This document shows positions 10,746 through 20,739 of a stretch of 64,000 bases of DNA, in pieces; the stretch's first letter is position 1, and every line of letters starts with the position of its first letter. The DNA is taken from the NCBI GenBank assembly GCA_027605045.1, contig JAQFWX010000004.1, positions 992,001-1,056,000 of the forward strand, given 5' to 3'. This DNA comes from Phallus indusiatus. Taxonomy: Eukaryota; Basidiomycota; Agaricomycetes; Phallales; Phallaceae. The notes under the pieces were generated by a model. It was not told the origin of the DNA. It saw only the letters and a program-made list of their open reading frames with translations, and searched no databases. The position numbers were made by a program, and so were the translations under genes.

Positions 10746-12254
10746 ATGACATCGCCCAACTCCATTATTCTCGTCCCCGACGTTTGGGACAAAATAGCTT
10801 CAAACGTCGACTCGACTCGAGATTTATTATCTCTCGCACTAGTTTCTCGAAAACTTCGATCATTAATTGAACCTGACCATATTCAATATCGACACATTCG
10901 TTGCGATGTACGCAGAAAACATGTCTGGCAGCATCTTTCTACTAACCATCGCTCTGCTGGGGGTGTTCGGTCTCTGGAACTTGTGGACGAGAACAAATGC
11001 GGCGTTTTGTTACCCCGTGCGTTGAAGAAGACAACGCACTTTGAACAAACTCTCCCAAGTTCTACAGTATCATTGCTAATACAATCATTATCCCATATGC
11101 CTCTTCTGGAGAGATTTGGCTGGGATTATGTACCCGAAGGATTTCCTAACATCGTCGAAATTTCACGCGCACTGATCGACAAGTCCACACGTTTGCAAGC
11201 TCTGTCAGTCAGCTTAGACTGGCCGAAAGATGCGGAGGAGAATCATTTTGAGTACTTCTTAGAAGCCCTCCCAGTTTGTTCTTCACAGTGAACTTGCGTG
11301 TGTCACTTTACTCACTTGTTCCGTTAGATATGGCAATTATCATCCCTTACTAAAGTTACTTTACATCATCCTTGTAAAACGGCTCAGAAGATGCTCATTG
11401 AGCGATGTCCTAATCTTGAAGACCTCCATTTGTCCGCCCATCGCACATTTCATTGTGCGCTAATACTAAAGCGCGCAAACTGGACGAAGCTCCGTCGTCT
11501 AACATTGAAAGGGTGCCTTACCCTTCTTCCTCGAAATGAGCCTCCTGATGAACAGAAGAAGATTACTATCGATTTTTTCGAAAGACATCGAAGCCTTGAG
11601 TGCCTATCTTGTGTGCTCACGTTTCTACCGCCCACTCTTCCCGACTCTGCTCTGCCATTATTGCACTCCGTTCATTGGGATGCTTCAGTCAAATTCCTCG
11701 TATCTTCATTTCTATCCGAACCCGGCTTATCGCGTATCAACCATCTGCGAATAGCCACCCGCGACATCAGTGCGACAGTAAAAATGCCGAACCTTCAAAC
11801 TGTTCAAATTACCTTATCTCCCGATGTACCTTGCGACATAGGCTACTTTTTCGAAAATTCCCCAAGTCTAGAAAAAATCAGCTTTACTACCACCGGTACA
11901 CTCAAACCGGGTCAAGCAGTTAAATCTTTAGCTTTTGTCTTCTTTGAATTCAATAGCTCACGGTATTACTTTTAGGATTCTCTGGTAGTTGCCTTGAAAT
12001 CGTGCACCAAGCTTACACATTTGTACCTCGCCGATTCTTTCTCCATACCCGAAATCAAAACGGCTCTTCCTAAACTCTCTAGTGCGATAAAGACCCTCGG
12101 ATATGTTCAAGTAACTATAGGCAGGCATGATCGTTATGTGAAGATAAAAAGAGATCGCACTAGTAGATGCGTTGGCTATAGCGCCATCCCTTCCTCAATG
12201 CCCGAGATTGGAGAACATCCTTCAAAGTGGGGAGGCTTCTTGGTCAGGCTTTGA
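10746..12254 (+). CDS. F-box-like / leucine-rich repeat protein, copy F2
   Basis: Predicted protein of 465 aa from exons 10746-11273, 11328-11918 and 11976-12254 (introns of 54 and 57 nt, both phase 0). The N-terminus, LVPDVWDKIASNVDST followed by LLSLALVSRKLRSLIEP, fits an F-box, which docks to SKP1 in an SCF ubiquitin ligase. The rest has irregular leucine-rich repeats (LERCPNLEDLHLS-like, KLRRLTLKGC, SLECLS, NLQTVQITLS, LTHLYLAD) typical of the large mushroom F-box families that choose substrates. No membrane segment. It is the only intact F copy; F1 and F3 are broken. The substrate cannot be read from sequence, though products of the linked A, P or L genes are obvious candidates. Confidence 0.8.
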
Positions 12255-12364
12255 TGTCAACGCAATGCAGTCGATGCGTTACATATGTTTTTTTTGGTCA
12301 CCAGGGAACTGTGTTTTACGTATCATCTGTCATACCTGTACATACATACGTGTATCATACCCTC

Positions 12365-12480
12365 AATAATAGAGTCCAGTATCAGCAAAAAATTCAATTT
12401 ACTCGGATATAGAACATTTTTATATTACAGTATGATCTAAATGCTGGTACAAAACATGAGGTAATGGTGCTATAGGCCTC
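12365..12480. other. relic of the 3' flank of a deleted protease gene
   Basis: This stretch resembles 14475-14597 and 22371-22490, the sequences just beyond the 3' ends of protease copies P1 and P2. The match stops where the protease stop codon would lie, and the sequence then continues as the 5' flank that normally precedes an L gene. The simplest reading is that a P gene between F2 and L1 was deleted. Confidence 0.6.
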
Positions 12481-12562
12481 TTTTAAGGGAGAGAGCCAGA
12501 GCTCCCCAGCGGACCGTGAGTTGTGGAAAACGCGTAGCGCAGTCGTAGCGCGTGACATCAGC

Positions 12563-12820
12563 TTACTGGCAGTGGAGTTTCTGCAAAGTCTTCGCTGTCA
12601 ATGACCTGCCAGTCGGTCCACTAGATGTTCTTCTTTCCGACTCAAGTGGATAATTGACGTTAACAATTACTTTGACGGGAATAGTTTCATCGATAGAAGG
12701 AGCGATCGCGCGATGAAAGACTTCAACGGAAACTGACCACGGCAGTAATGGAACACCGACTTGCTGCGATTCTTCGAGATCAGTGGCAGTGACTTGCGGA
12801 TATTTCGAAAACTCATTCAT
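12563..12820 (-). CDS. conserved short ORF upstream of L1 (hypothetical)
   Basis: An 85-codon frame starts at ATG 12820. Similar frames lie at the same place upstream of L2 (16161-16415) and L3 (about 24073-24300). The C-terminal part, with VNVNYPLESERRTSS and SLTAKT, stays open in all three, while the N-terminal part is shifted by indels between copies. A further open stretch upstream (WDRNIRASPSCPDLDELEL) is in another frame. It could be a small gene or, more likely, a decaying fragment of an older gene. I do not recognise it. Confidence 0.3.
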   Translation of the reverse strand: MNEFSKYPQVTATDLEESQQVGVPLLPWSVSVEVFHRAIAPSIDETIPVKVIVNVNYPLESERRTSSGPTGRSLTAKTLQKLHCQ

Positions 12821-13175
12821 GAGAAACTAGCAATTCAAGCTCGTCTAAATCTGGACATGATGGAGAGGCACGAATATTGCGGTCCCACCGGCATATAGGA
12901 ATTTGACGTGACGATAACCTCAGATCGAGTATATTCGCAAAGGGTTTAGCCATGATGGCCACAAAGAGGCTTCGTTGGTTTTTATCAATTTGGCACCATT
13001 GCTATTATCCGAACATGCTATCGTTTTTTGACGAACGGATGGATCAAAAAATGGTTCGCGCTGCCATGCTAGTCAAATTCGTACCATAAGGTCAATGGGA
13101 AAATTGCGAACAAACTCGCAGTGTCGCCGACGGTTCATGGGATAATTATTTCATTTTCACTGAGAGTTTTCTCAC

Positions 13176-13182
13176 TATAAAA
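13176..13182 (+). promoter_or_regulatory. TATA box of propeller gene L1
   Basis: The sequence tataaaa lies 92 bp upstream of the L1 start in a block (cactataaaatctg) kept in all three L promoters. Confidence 0.65.
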
Positions 13183-13267
13183 TCTGTCTACTGAACGAGA
13201 TCGAAGGACACATCCAGTCGTTCACCGCATATCTCTTTTGCACTTTTGCACTCTTTCTTTCTCTAAC

Positions 13268-14077
13268 ATGGCTCAACTACAAATTTGCGTCGACTATTTG
13301 CTTTCTGTTGGTGGAACCTATGTAGCTAGCGAACAGGAACTTCGTTTGTTCTATGTTGAACAAAAAGACAGCGAATCCGCCTTGTTCTACAGAGACTTCA
13401 GCGGCGCAACTCTGGGACCTCGAAAAAAGGTCGCAGATGGCGTCAAGAATAACTCTTCTGCTTCTTACATACCCAATAAAACCAACCCTCCTTTGGTTGC
13501 ATGCGTATCCGCCGAATCTACACTTCGCGTACTCGAGTTCGACGAAGATGAAGACGAGTGGACCGATAGCAAATCATTTCCTTCCAGTACTATCCATCCT
13601 AGCGCACAGGTCGCTGCGATCAACGACGCAAAAGAGAATCCTTTCATATTTTTCCAGGACCCCGACGCTCGCATTTACTTAACTCAGGGATCAACCCCCC
13701 AAGTTCTTCCAGCAAACGCAATTGCTTCTACTCCTCTGTCTGCTGCCTTCATCGATGGCAATGTTATTCTATTTTACATCGCCCAGGACAATCTCGTTCA
13801 TTACCTTACACTCGAAAGCGGGCAATGGACAGACACCTTACTCGCACCGGAAACTTTTAAGGTCGTTCCAAAGCGATTCGTCGCATATACTAAGGTCGAT
13901 GGCGATATCAATGTACTAGCAATTTCGGAGAATAGTGCGCTAGTACTAATCAGCTCGAACGGGAAGAAAACTGTTTTAGGCAAAGTAGAGGCTAATGGCA
14001 CATTTGTTCCTGGAACTACTGAGGAATGTGGCATTGACATTCAGATCGGTAGTCAAAACTCTTGTGTTATAATGTAG
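13268..14077 (+). CDS. lectin-like beta-propeller protein with CaaX box, copy L1
   Basis: Single-exon gene encoding 269 aa. The protein has repeated blade-like units of about 45 residues: LRLFYVEQKDSESALFYRD, FIFFQDPDARIYLTQGS, VILFYIAQDNLVHYLTLE followed by GQWTD, and INVLAISENSALVLISS. Their spacing and style recall the fungal fucose-binding lectins (Aleuria lectin type, about 310 aa), but I cannot confirm the sugar-binding residues. There is no signal peptide. The last four residues are CVIM, a classic farnesylation CaaX motif, so the protein should be anchored to the cytosolic face of a membrane. Start chosen at ATG 13268, just after a pyrimidine-rich leader. It has lost the protease neighbour that the other L copies have. 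Confidence 0.8.
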   Translation: MAQLQICVDYLLSVGGTYVASEQELRLFYVEQKDSESALFYRDFSGATLGPRKKVADGVKNNSSASYIPNKTNPPLVACVSAESTLRVLEFDEDEDEWTDSKSFPSSTIHPSAQVAAINDAKENPFIFFQDPDARIYLTQGSTPQVLPANAIASTPLSAAFIDGNVILFYIAQDNLVHYLTLESGQWTDTLLAPETFKVVPKRFVAYTKVDGDINVLAISENSALVLISSNGKKTVLGKVEANGTFVPGTTEECGIDIQIGSQNSCVIM

Positions 14078-14586
14078 ATTTATTTTTATTCGAAGTGGTT
14101 CTAGGGGGAGTATATAGGTAGCAAATCAATTCAACGTTTAACTCTCAAACAGTATGTATATGCGGGCCAATTGAAAGCGCGAAGCATTTTCACAGGGAAA
14201 TTTTTGCCAAGAAAGTCAATCAAGATAATCTTTCATATCATAATTACTTATCAGGAAAAGTACAGCCGCTTCCAGAAGTGAGCTTCTTCGATGTAGTCTG
14301 GAGGTGATCTGGAGGTGATCTGGAGGTGATTTACATAGATGCCATCACTGCCACAATTGACATGTTGACATGTGAGGTCCCTAGAAGGTGTTGGGTGCTA
14401 CAAGGAGATTTGTAAGCAATAGCTGGATGCTCCGTTCCTTACGAATAGTAATATACTTGTACACGTACAAAAACTTTAATAATAGAGTCGAGGATCAGCA
14501 AAAATTTCAGTTCACATAACTAACATTCTCAAATTGCAGTATAATTTAAATACTGGGATAACCGTACAAAACATCAGGTAATAGTG
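14078..14586. other. intergenic, convergent 3' flanks of L1 and P1
   Basis: The first 200 bp (to about 14260) is the 3' flank shared by all L copies. A short tandem repeat of ctggaggtgat occurs near 14300-14330, with three units here and two after L2. The part from 14475 on is the conserved 3' flank of P. Confidence 0.55.
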
Positions 14587-15949
14587 CTAAAAGGAGATTG
14601 TTCGAGCTTCTGAAATTCCCATCTTAAACAAGTTCCAGGAAGGGAAACTGTATATTATCACGTTATCAGCCTTCTCGTCGCGGAGAGGAAATATTATACT
14701 GACCGAGTTTTTATCCCCGTCTTCGGCGAGGTATACTTCGAATGCTTCTCGAGTCTTTGTAACGTATTTTCCTCCCAATTGTAATCTGCGCCAGTCATCC
14801 GTTGACTGCGGCGATAATCCTACCTGCACCACATTACCAGTCTTCTTCGCCTCCCAGAATGTAAAACAGTCTCGACCCAACTTTGCATCCAACAAGACTT
14901 CCTTTGTCTTGGTATTGTATTGGACCCATTTTTTCGCTTTGTCTGACTGTCGTAAAGCATAAGCGAATCCGTATTTTTTCTCTCCAGGTATTGACTGGAC
15001 CAAGACTCTATCCAACGACGATCCTGCCCCCAGTCTTACACGTCCACGTGGTGCAGAAAATGACAAAAAGAGACCATCATTGGGAGGCGGTTTTTTAGGT
15101 GTCCCGACAGCTTTCAGCTTCTTGTTTTGAACGATGAGAGACTCAGGAGAGTTAAGCCACTGAAATAGGGCCTCAAGAAGTTTCAGTGTTATGGGTGCAC
15201 CTTTGCCATAATCGCGTGGCACTTTTTTGTCCTTTCCGTGATTACTTCGAAGATAAAAATCTCAGAACGACACAGAAATATAAGAATTGCACGTACTGGA
15301 TTGCGACGACGACAGGCGCATTCTCATAAACCAACCAGACTGCAGAACCGCTAATCCCCTGCTCGGTCTCCATATCATATCCTACTTCAGTATCCTTGAA
15401 TCCTAAGGCCGGACCGATCATGTCCTGAAGTGTACCAGCTGGGGTGTAGCCTACGATATGAAGTGAACGAACATAGGCTGGAGGGTAATAGGCGAACTGG
15501 AGACTGAAACCGAATCCCGAATCGACAGAAGATGGATCGTTAGTCGGTCTCGGGACGCGAATAAAACCATAATCGGAGGCAGGACTGCAATTCGGACCAT
15601 AATCCGGGCAAAAATAGGTTTGTGACTCGTTGACTATTACTTCAGCGCCCGAAGTGAAATACATTCGCATGTTGGTAGTACGATCCAGAGTTTGAGTAGC
15701 GAGATTGTGAGCCGCAGTAAAGATGACAAGGTCGTTAGGTGCGGCATCCGGTGGAAGACGAACAATGAATCCGCTGCCAACGGCCGGCTGCCCACCTTTG
15801 ATAAATGTAAGCTTGACAGCTGATTGGTTTGGTGTCCATCTTGTGGGGCCTTGCAACTCTGCAATGGGTTGTGGAGCACGATCTTTCACCCTGTGGTCGG
15901 GATGGTACCACTCGGGATACGAGTCTGCCTCGTTTTCTGAGTCTGACAT
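14587..15949 (-). CDS. cytosolic trypsin-like serine protease with C-terminal extra domain, copy P1
   Basis: Predicted protein of 436 aa from exons 15297-15949 and 14587-15244 (52-nt intron splitting a His codon). Residues about 45-220 form a trypsin/V8-like protease with the full triad: H81 in FTAAHNLA, D126 in ASDYGFIRV and S200 in QGISGSAVW, followed by VVVAIHNHG as in the V8-like group. The C-terminal 215 residues (helix-rich LKLLEALFQWLNS, then a basic beta-rich region with FLSFSAPRGRVRLG and GLSPQSTDDWRRL) match no family I know. The N-terminus is acidic (MSDSENEAD) and has no signal peptide or propeptide, so the protease should be cytosolic and perhaps controlled by its C-terminal part. 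ATG 15949 is preferred over an upstream in-frame start. It is head-to-head with L2. Confidence 0.8.
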
Positions 15950-16160
15950 GATGCGGCTAGCTTGGAGATATTCTCGTGGAGCGTTGTTATCGTTTTTATG
16001 CTTTGTCAAGCACCGTCAAAAGAAGCATAATGGTATATCTTTTGTTGAATCACAGCTTTGAGGGGAAATGATTTGTCGATATTGGCACGAGTGAGAAAAA
16101 AAAAGGGAAGAGCTTAAAGTGAAACTTTCAATAGAGACGGAAAACGCGTAGCGTGTGACA

Positions 16161-16415
16161 TCAGCTGGCGATACAGTGGAGTTTCTTGAAAGTCTTCGCT
16201 GTCAGTGACCTGCCGGTCGGTGCACTGGAGGTTCTTCTTTCCGACTCAAGTGGATGATTGACGTTAACGGTTACTTGGATGGGAATAGCTTCATCGATAG
16301 AAGGAGCAATGAAAGACTTGAACGGAAACTGACCACGGCAGTAATGGAACACCGACTTGCTGCCACGATTCTTCGAAATTAGTGGCAGTGACTGACAGAT
16401 ATTTCGAAAACTCAT
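16161..16415 (-). CDS. conserved short ORF upstream of L2 (hypothetical)
   Basis: Counterpart of 12563-12820. Its C-terminal 45 residues (SIDEAIPIQVTVNVNHPLE, then ERRTSSAPTGRSLTAKT) align with the L1 and L3 versions, but the N-terminal part is in a different frame. It lies in the 0.99 kb between the divergent starts of P1 and L2. It is probably a relic or a promoter-region sequence rather than an expressed gene. Confidence 0.25.
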   Translation of the reverse strand: MSFRNICQSLPLISKNRGSKSVFHYCRGQFPFKSFIAPSIDEAIPIQVTVNVNHPLESERRTSSAPTGRSLTAKTFKKLHCIAS

Positions 16416-16778
16416 TCATGTGAAACTGGCAATTCAAGATCGTCTAAATCTTAATGGACATCATGGAGAGACACGAACATTGCGGTCCCACCGGCACATA
16501 GGAATTTGACATAACGATAACCTCAGATCGTGCACATCCCGTAAAGGGTTTAACCATGATGGCCACAAAGAAGCTCTTTTGTTTTTAACCGATCTGGCAC
16601 CGTTAGCATTATCCGAACATGCTGTCGTTTCTTGACGGACGGATGGGTCAAAAAAAGGTTCGCGATGTCATGCTAGTCAAATTCGTACCATAAGGTCGAT
16701 GGGAAATTGCGAAAAAGCTCGCGGTGTTACCGGTGGTTCAGGAGATAATTATTCCATTTTTGCTGAGAGCTTTCTCAC

Positions 16779-16785
16779 TATAAAA
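16779..16785 (+). promoter_or_regulatory. TATA box of propeller gene L2
   Basis: The sequence tataaaa is in the same context as in L1 and L3, but lies 162 bp from the start codon instead of 92. The difference is the octamer repeat expansion in between. Confidence 0.65.
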
Positions 16786-16836
16786 TCTGACTGCTGAACA
16801 GGATCGAAGGACACAGCCGGTCGTTCACCGCATATC

Positions 16837-16926
16837 TCTTGCTCTTTTGCTCTTTTGCTCTTTTGCTCTTTTGCTCTTTTGCTCTTTTGCTCTTTTGCTC
16901 TTTTGCTCTTTTGCTCTTTTGCTCTC
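16837..16926 (+). repeat. octamer microsatellite in the L2 leader
   Basis: About ten and a half copies of ttttgctc lie between the TATA box and the start codon. L1 and L3 have only one to two related units at the same position. The repeat has no in-frame ATG, so it probably sits in the 5' UTR. Confidence 0.9.
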
Positions 16927-16940
16927 TTTCTTTCTCTAAC

Positions 16941-17759
16941 ATGGCTCAATTACAAATTTGCGCCGACTATTTGCTTTCTGCTGGTGGAAGCTATGTAGCT
17001 AGCGAACAGGAACTTCGTCTGTTCTATGTTGAACAAAAAGACAGCGAATCTGCCTTGTTCTACAGAGACTTCAGCGGGACAACTCTGGGACCTCGAAAAA
17101 AGGTCGCGGATGGCGTCAAGAATAACTCTTCTGCTTCTTACATACCCAATAAAACCAACCCTCCTTTGGTTGCATGCGTATCCGCCGAATCTACACTTCG
17201 CGTACTCGAGTACGACGAAGATGAAGACGAGTGGACCGATAGCAAATCATTTCCTTCCAGTACTATCCATCCTAGCGCACAGGTCGCCGCGATCAACGAT
17301 GCAAAGGAGAATCCTTTCATATTTTTCCAGGACCCCAACGGTCACATTTACTTAACTCAAGGATCAACCCCTCAAGCTCTTCCAGCAAACGCGATTGCTT
17401 CGACTCCACTGTCTGCTGCCCTCGCCAATAACAATCCTATTCTATTTTACATCGCCCAGGACAATCTCGTTCATTACCTCACACTCAAAGGCGGGCAATG
17501 GTCAGACACCTTACTCGCACCGGAAACTTTTAAGGTCGTTCCAAAGCGATTCGTCGCATATGCTAAGATCGATGGTGAAATCGACGTACTAGCGATTTCG
17601 GAGAATAGTGCACTAGTATCGATCAGCTCAAACGGGAAGAAGATTATTTTAGGCAAAGTAGAGGCTAATGGCACATTTGTTCCTGGAAATACTGAGGAAT
17701 GTGGTGACATTGACATTCGCATTCAGATTGGTAGTCAAAACTCTTGTGTTGTAATGTAG
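16941..17759 (+). CDS. lectin-like beta-propeller protein with CaaX box, copy L2
   Basis: Single-exon gene encoding 272 aa, closely similar to L1 and L3 over its whole length. Blade-like repeats are intact (LRLFYVEQKD, FFQDPNGHIYLTQGS, ILFYIAQDNLVHYLTL). The C-terminus ends SCVVM: CVVM is a CaaX box whose Met favours farnesyltransferase. It carries a GDIDIR insertion before the tail relative to L1. No signal peptide is seen. An open frame runs upstream through the octamer repeat and would add a hydrophobic leader, but it lacks an ATG, so ATG 16941 is taken. Divergent partner of P1. Confidence 0.8.
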   Translation: MAQLQICADYLLSAGGSYVASEQELRLFYVEQKDSESALFYRDFSGTTLGPRKKVADGVKNNSSASYIPNKTNPPLVACVSAESTLRVLEYDEDEDEWTDSKSFPSSTIHPSAQVAAINDAKENPFIFFQDPNGHIYLTQGSTPQALPANAIASTPLSAALANNNPILFYIAQDNLVHYLTLKGGQWSDTLLAPETFKVVPKRFVAYAKIDGEIDVLAISENSALVSISSNGKKIILGKVEANGTFVPGNTEECGDIDIRIQIGSQNSCVVM

Positions 17760-18875
17760 ATTTATTTTCATTTGCAATGATTCTAGGGAGAGTATATAGA
17801 TAGCAAATCAATTCAACGTTGTAACTTTCGAACGGTATATGCAGTCCAATCGAAAGCGCGAAGCATTTTCACAGGGAAATCTTTGCCAAGAAAGTCAATC
17901 AAGATAATCTTTCATATCATAAATCACTCACTTATCAAGAAAAGTACAGCCGCTTCCAGAGATGCCCTTCTTTGATGTAGTCTGGAGGTGATCTGGAGGT
18001 GATTTACATAGACGCTGTAACTGCCACAGTTGACATTTCAAGGTCTTTGCTTCTTCTGCCGCAATACCAGAAATGGAGGCAACCGGAATTAAAATAGTGC
18101 CTTTTTCTCATGAGATCCAACCTCGTCAGTCACTTGGTCGCTGCTTGGGGCTTGGGAGAGACCCTGTGAGAGGGGTCGGAGCCAACGCGGGCTCGGTGCG
18201 TGGAGGGAGGTGCTGGTGACCGCTCGGGTGAGCGGGCTCCAGAACTCGGAGGCCCGAAAATACCTACGGCATCAATACTGATTATCAGGGGTCTTTTCAT
18301 TGCTTGCTTTCTAGAAGCACTAGATAATTTTTCTAGAAATATCGACCATCGACAAAAAGCAGAACGCTACAACAATAGAAGTAAAACAGACGCAGAGAGG
18401 ACGCTAGAATCTGGCAACTTCATCCTTCTTAGACTGCGGCGCCTTCATGGAGGTGACGAAAGGTCTTTGACCAAAACTGGTTACAGGGCAGGCGCATATT
18501 CCAAAAAATAAATTCAAGTTTGTGTTTCTAATTAGTGTAGTACATGAGGAAATCTATAAATTGATTGATTCGCACACCCACCAATGCTAATCATGCTACG
18601 TATGCATGCCAACTACCCGGTAATCAAAGACGCTATAGTATGTATTCAATATTCAGGTATAAGCAATTTGAATGGATACAACTGCATAAGTGTGGGAAAA
18701 AGACGAAAACAGTTGTAACACCGGGCTACTTTTAGGGCTTCGAAGCTTTTGTCAGGTTTGGCACGAGTAGATCCGCCTAAATCAGTCTGAAGAAGTCGAT
18801 GTTAAAAATAGGAGGAAAATCAGTCGGCACACTGCAAAGAACAACTCTCAAATTAATTCGGCACTCGCCACTATC
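17760..18875. other. intergenic: L 3' flank joined to A 5' flank
   Basis: Positions 17760-18040 match the 3' flank of L1 and L3. Positions 18310-18870 match the 5' flank of A2 (8280-8806), except for a deletion near 18834 that removes the TATA box. The GC-rich stretch 18120-18260 between them is unique in the window and marks the junction of two duplicated blocks. Confidence 0.6.
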
Positions 18876-20446
18876 ATGAGCATTCATCAAGACGCATTTC
18901 TAGGTGTTATCACCGCCAATTCTATTTCGTCCTATACCAAAGATGAGATCAACAGTGTTGGAATTGTAGATGACGACACTGGTTCCACCATTTAACCTAA
19001 CCCCTCTTTCTGCTGCTTGTCATGGCGGTCATCCCGATGCTGTCAAACTATTACTCGATAATGATGCCCTTCCAAACAGAGATGCCGACAAACGCACTCC
19101 ATTCTTTTTTACCGTCAACGGCGCCGGAGATGACAAGACGCAATCCAAAATTATAACGGAGCTAATCAAGGGAAAAGCTGACATCAATTTGGTTTGCGAC
19201 AAAGACGGAAATACACCGTTGATGGCAGCTCTCATAAACCGAAGTTCAGGGGAGAAAATCATTCGCCAACTTGTGTCTAGTGGCGCTGCTGTCGACGGCC
19301 CAACGAACTTTCAATGGGACACAGCGAAAGAATTGGCGGAGCGACGCGGCGTTGCGAACCTGCTGGATAAGCAAGGAGACACTAGCGTTATGTCGAAATC
19401 GCGAATTGTGAGGGTAATAGCGGGCTTGGTGGAGACAATAGTCTCATACATTAAAGTTCACATTCCGGGCAATACTATTGAAGTTATCACAAATCAAGCA
19501 TCTGCAATGGGTGGACCTACAAATTTTGATGTCACGGCCACGGCCCTAATGGTTAATTTTTTTTCGTGTCGCGAAGACAGGGGTTAATATAATTTCTAGG
19601 AGGTCCCTCAACTTAACACTGTCGACCAGCTGAATTCGCTTGCAGCAGATTACGCAAAACAGAAGAATCTCAGTGCATTCATCCCAAAAGGAAGCGAGAA
19701 ATTTTTCGAGGAGTTGGCCAAGAAAGCTGCAGCGCTGGAAGACGATCCATCCACCGATCTCGGCTAGCCCGAGAATATTCAACGATTGACGATCCTTTCG
19801 CTGTATGAACCGGTATTGTACTTGGACGATAGCGGCTCGATGAGTACAACGGATGGCGGTCAAACCATGACCCGATATCAAATTTTGGGAGAACTCGTAA
19901 AGCGAATTGCGAGTATTGTCACCAAAATCGTTCCAGACGACATTAAGGGTGTTGAATTGCGGTTCATCAACTCAGCTTACGCTGAGAGACACGACGAGGT
20001 AAAAGTGGTCGAGGCGGTTAACAGGATCTATCCCAGGGGAGGCACCAAGATTGGCAGCCTTCAAGAAAAGGTTCTCAAACCAATAGTATACGGTAAGATC
20101 GCTCAAAAATCCGGTACGAATCCAATTCCAATGAAACGGCCCGTTCTCGTATGCATTATTACGGACGGTGCACCAAGTGACGAGGATCCTCTCGAGATGC
20201 AGAACAGAATCCTTCGATGCAGAGATCGTCTACGAGCGGCGGGTTATGAAGACGATGCGGTAATGTTTGGTATCAACCAAATTCTTGAACGACTTGCAAG
20301 AAGAAGCCAGGATAAGTCAAATCACTTACATCAGTGCCGACCGGCTTGATGACATATTTCAGTACATGAAGGCGAATGATAGAGGGTTTGAAGTGTGGTT
20401 GTTAAGGTTATTGACAAAGCCCTTTTCACTACGAGACGTAGAATAG
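18876..20446 (+). pseudogene. ankyrin-VWA pseudogene, copy A3
   Basis: This copy is close to A2 but carries several independent lesions. An extra T near 18991 turns ACC-ATT-AAC into a frame ending in TAA. AAA/AAG becomes TAG in the linker before the VWA domain (near 19766). One codon is lost in the GGTKIG loop. About 26 bp are missing near 20283, shifting the VWA C-terminus. The promoter TATA box is also gone. MIDAS residues DDSGS and ITDGA are still readable. The substitution to a stop and the deletion make this a real pseudogene even if single-base errors exist in the assembly. Confidence 0.88.
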
Positions 20447-20739
20447 GTGTTGAACAACTTCAATTGGAAACGTTGTGATTCTGATAAGAAAACGCCCAAA
20501 GCATATGTAGTCGCCGTGTTCTTTTAACACAATCTATCATGCATTTTTCAGATCACTCCGAGAGATAGCATAAATCGAGAATGGATATGGAACATACGGA
20601 ATATTGGGGTTGCGGCATGGCCATCGTTTTGTTGGGCGTGAATGGATGACTAATCAAAATTTGGTCCCATGCCATACACCTCTCACGTCTGTTAAAATGC
20701 ATGTCAAAAGAATGTCGAATATTAATCCAAAACGCCACT

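Noticed and set aside
16837..16926. CRISPR-like array
   Set aside because: An uninterrupted octamer tandem repeat without spacers, in a eukaryotic genome.
16749..16949. Minus-strand ORF of Arg-Ala-Lys-Glu repeats and a plus-strand hydrophobic leader in front of L2
   Set aside because: Both come from translating the octamer microsatellite; the plus-strand version has no ATG.
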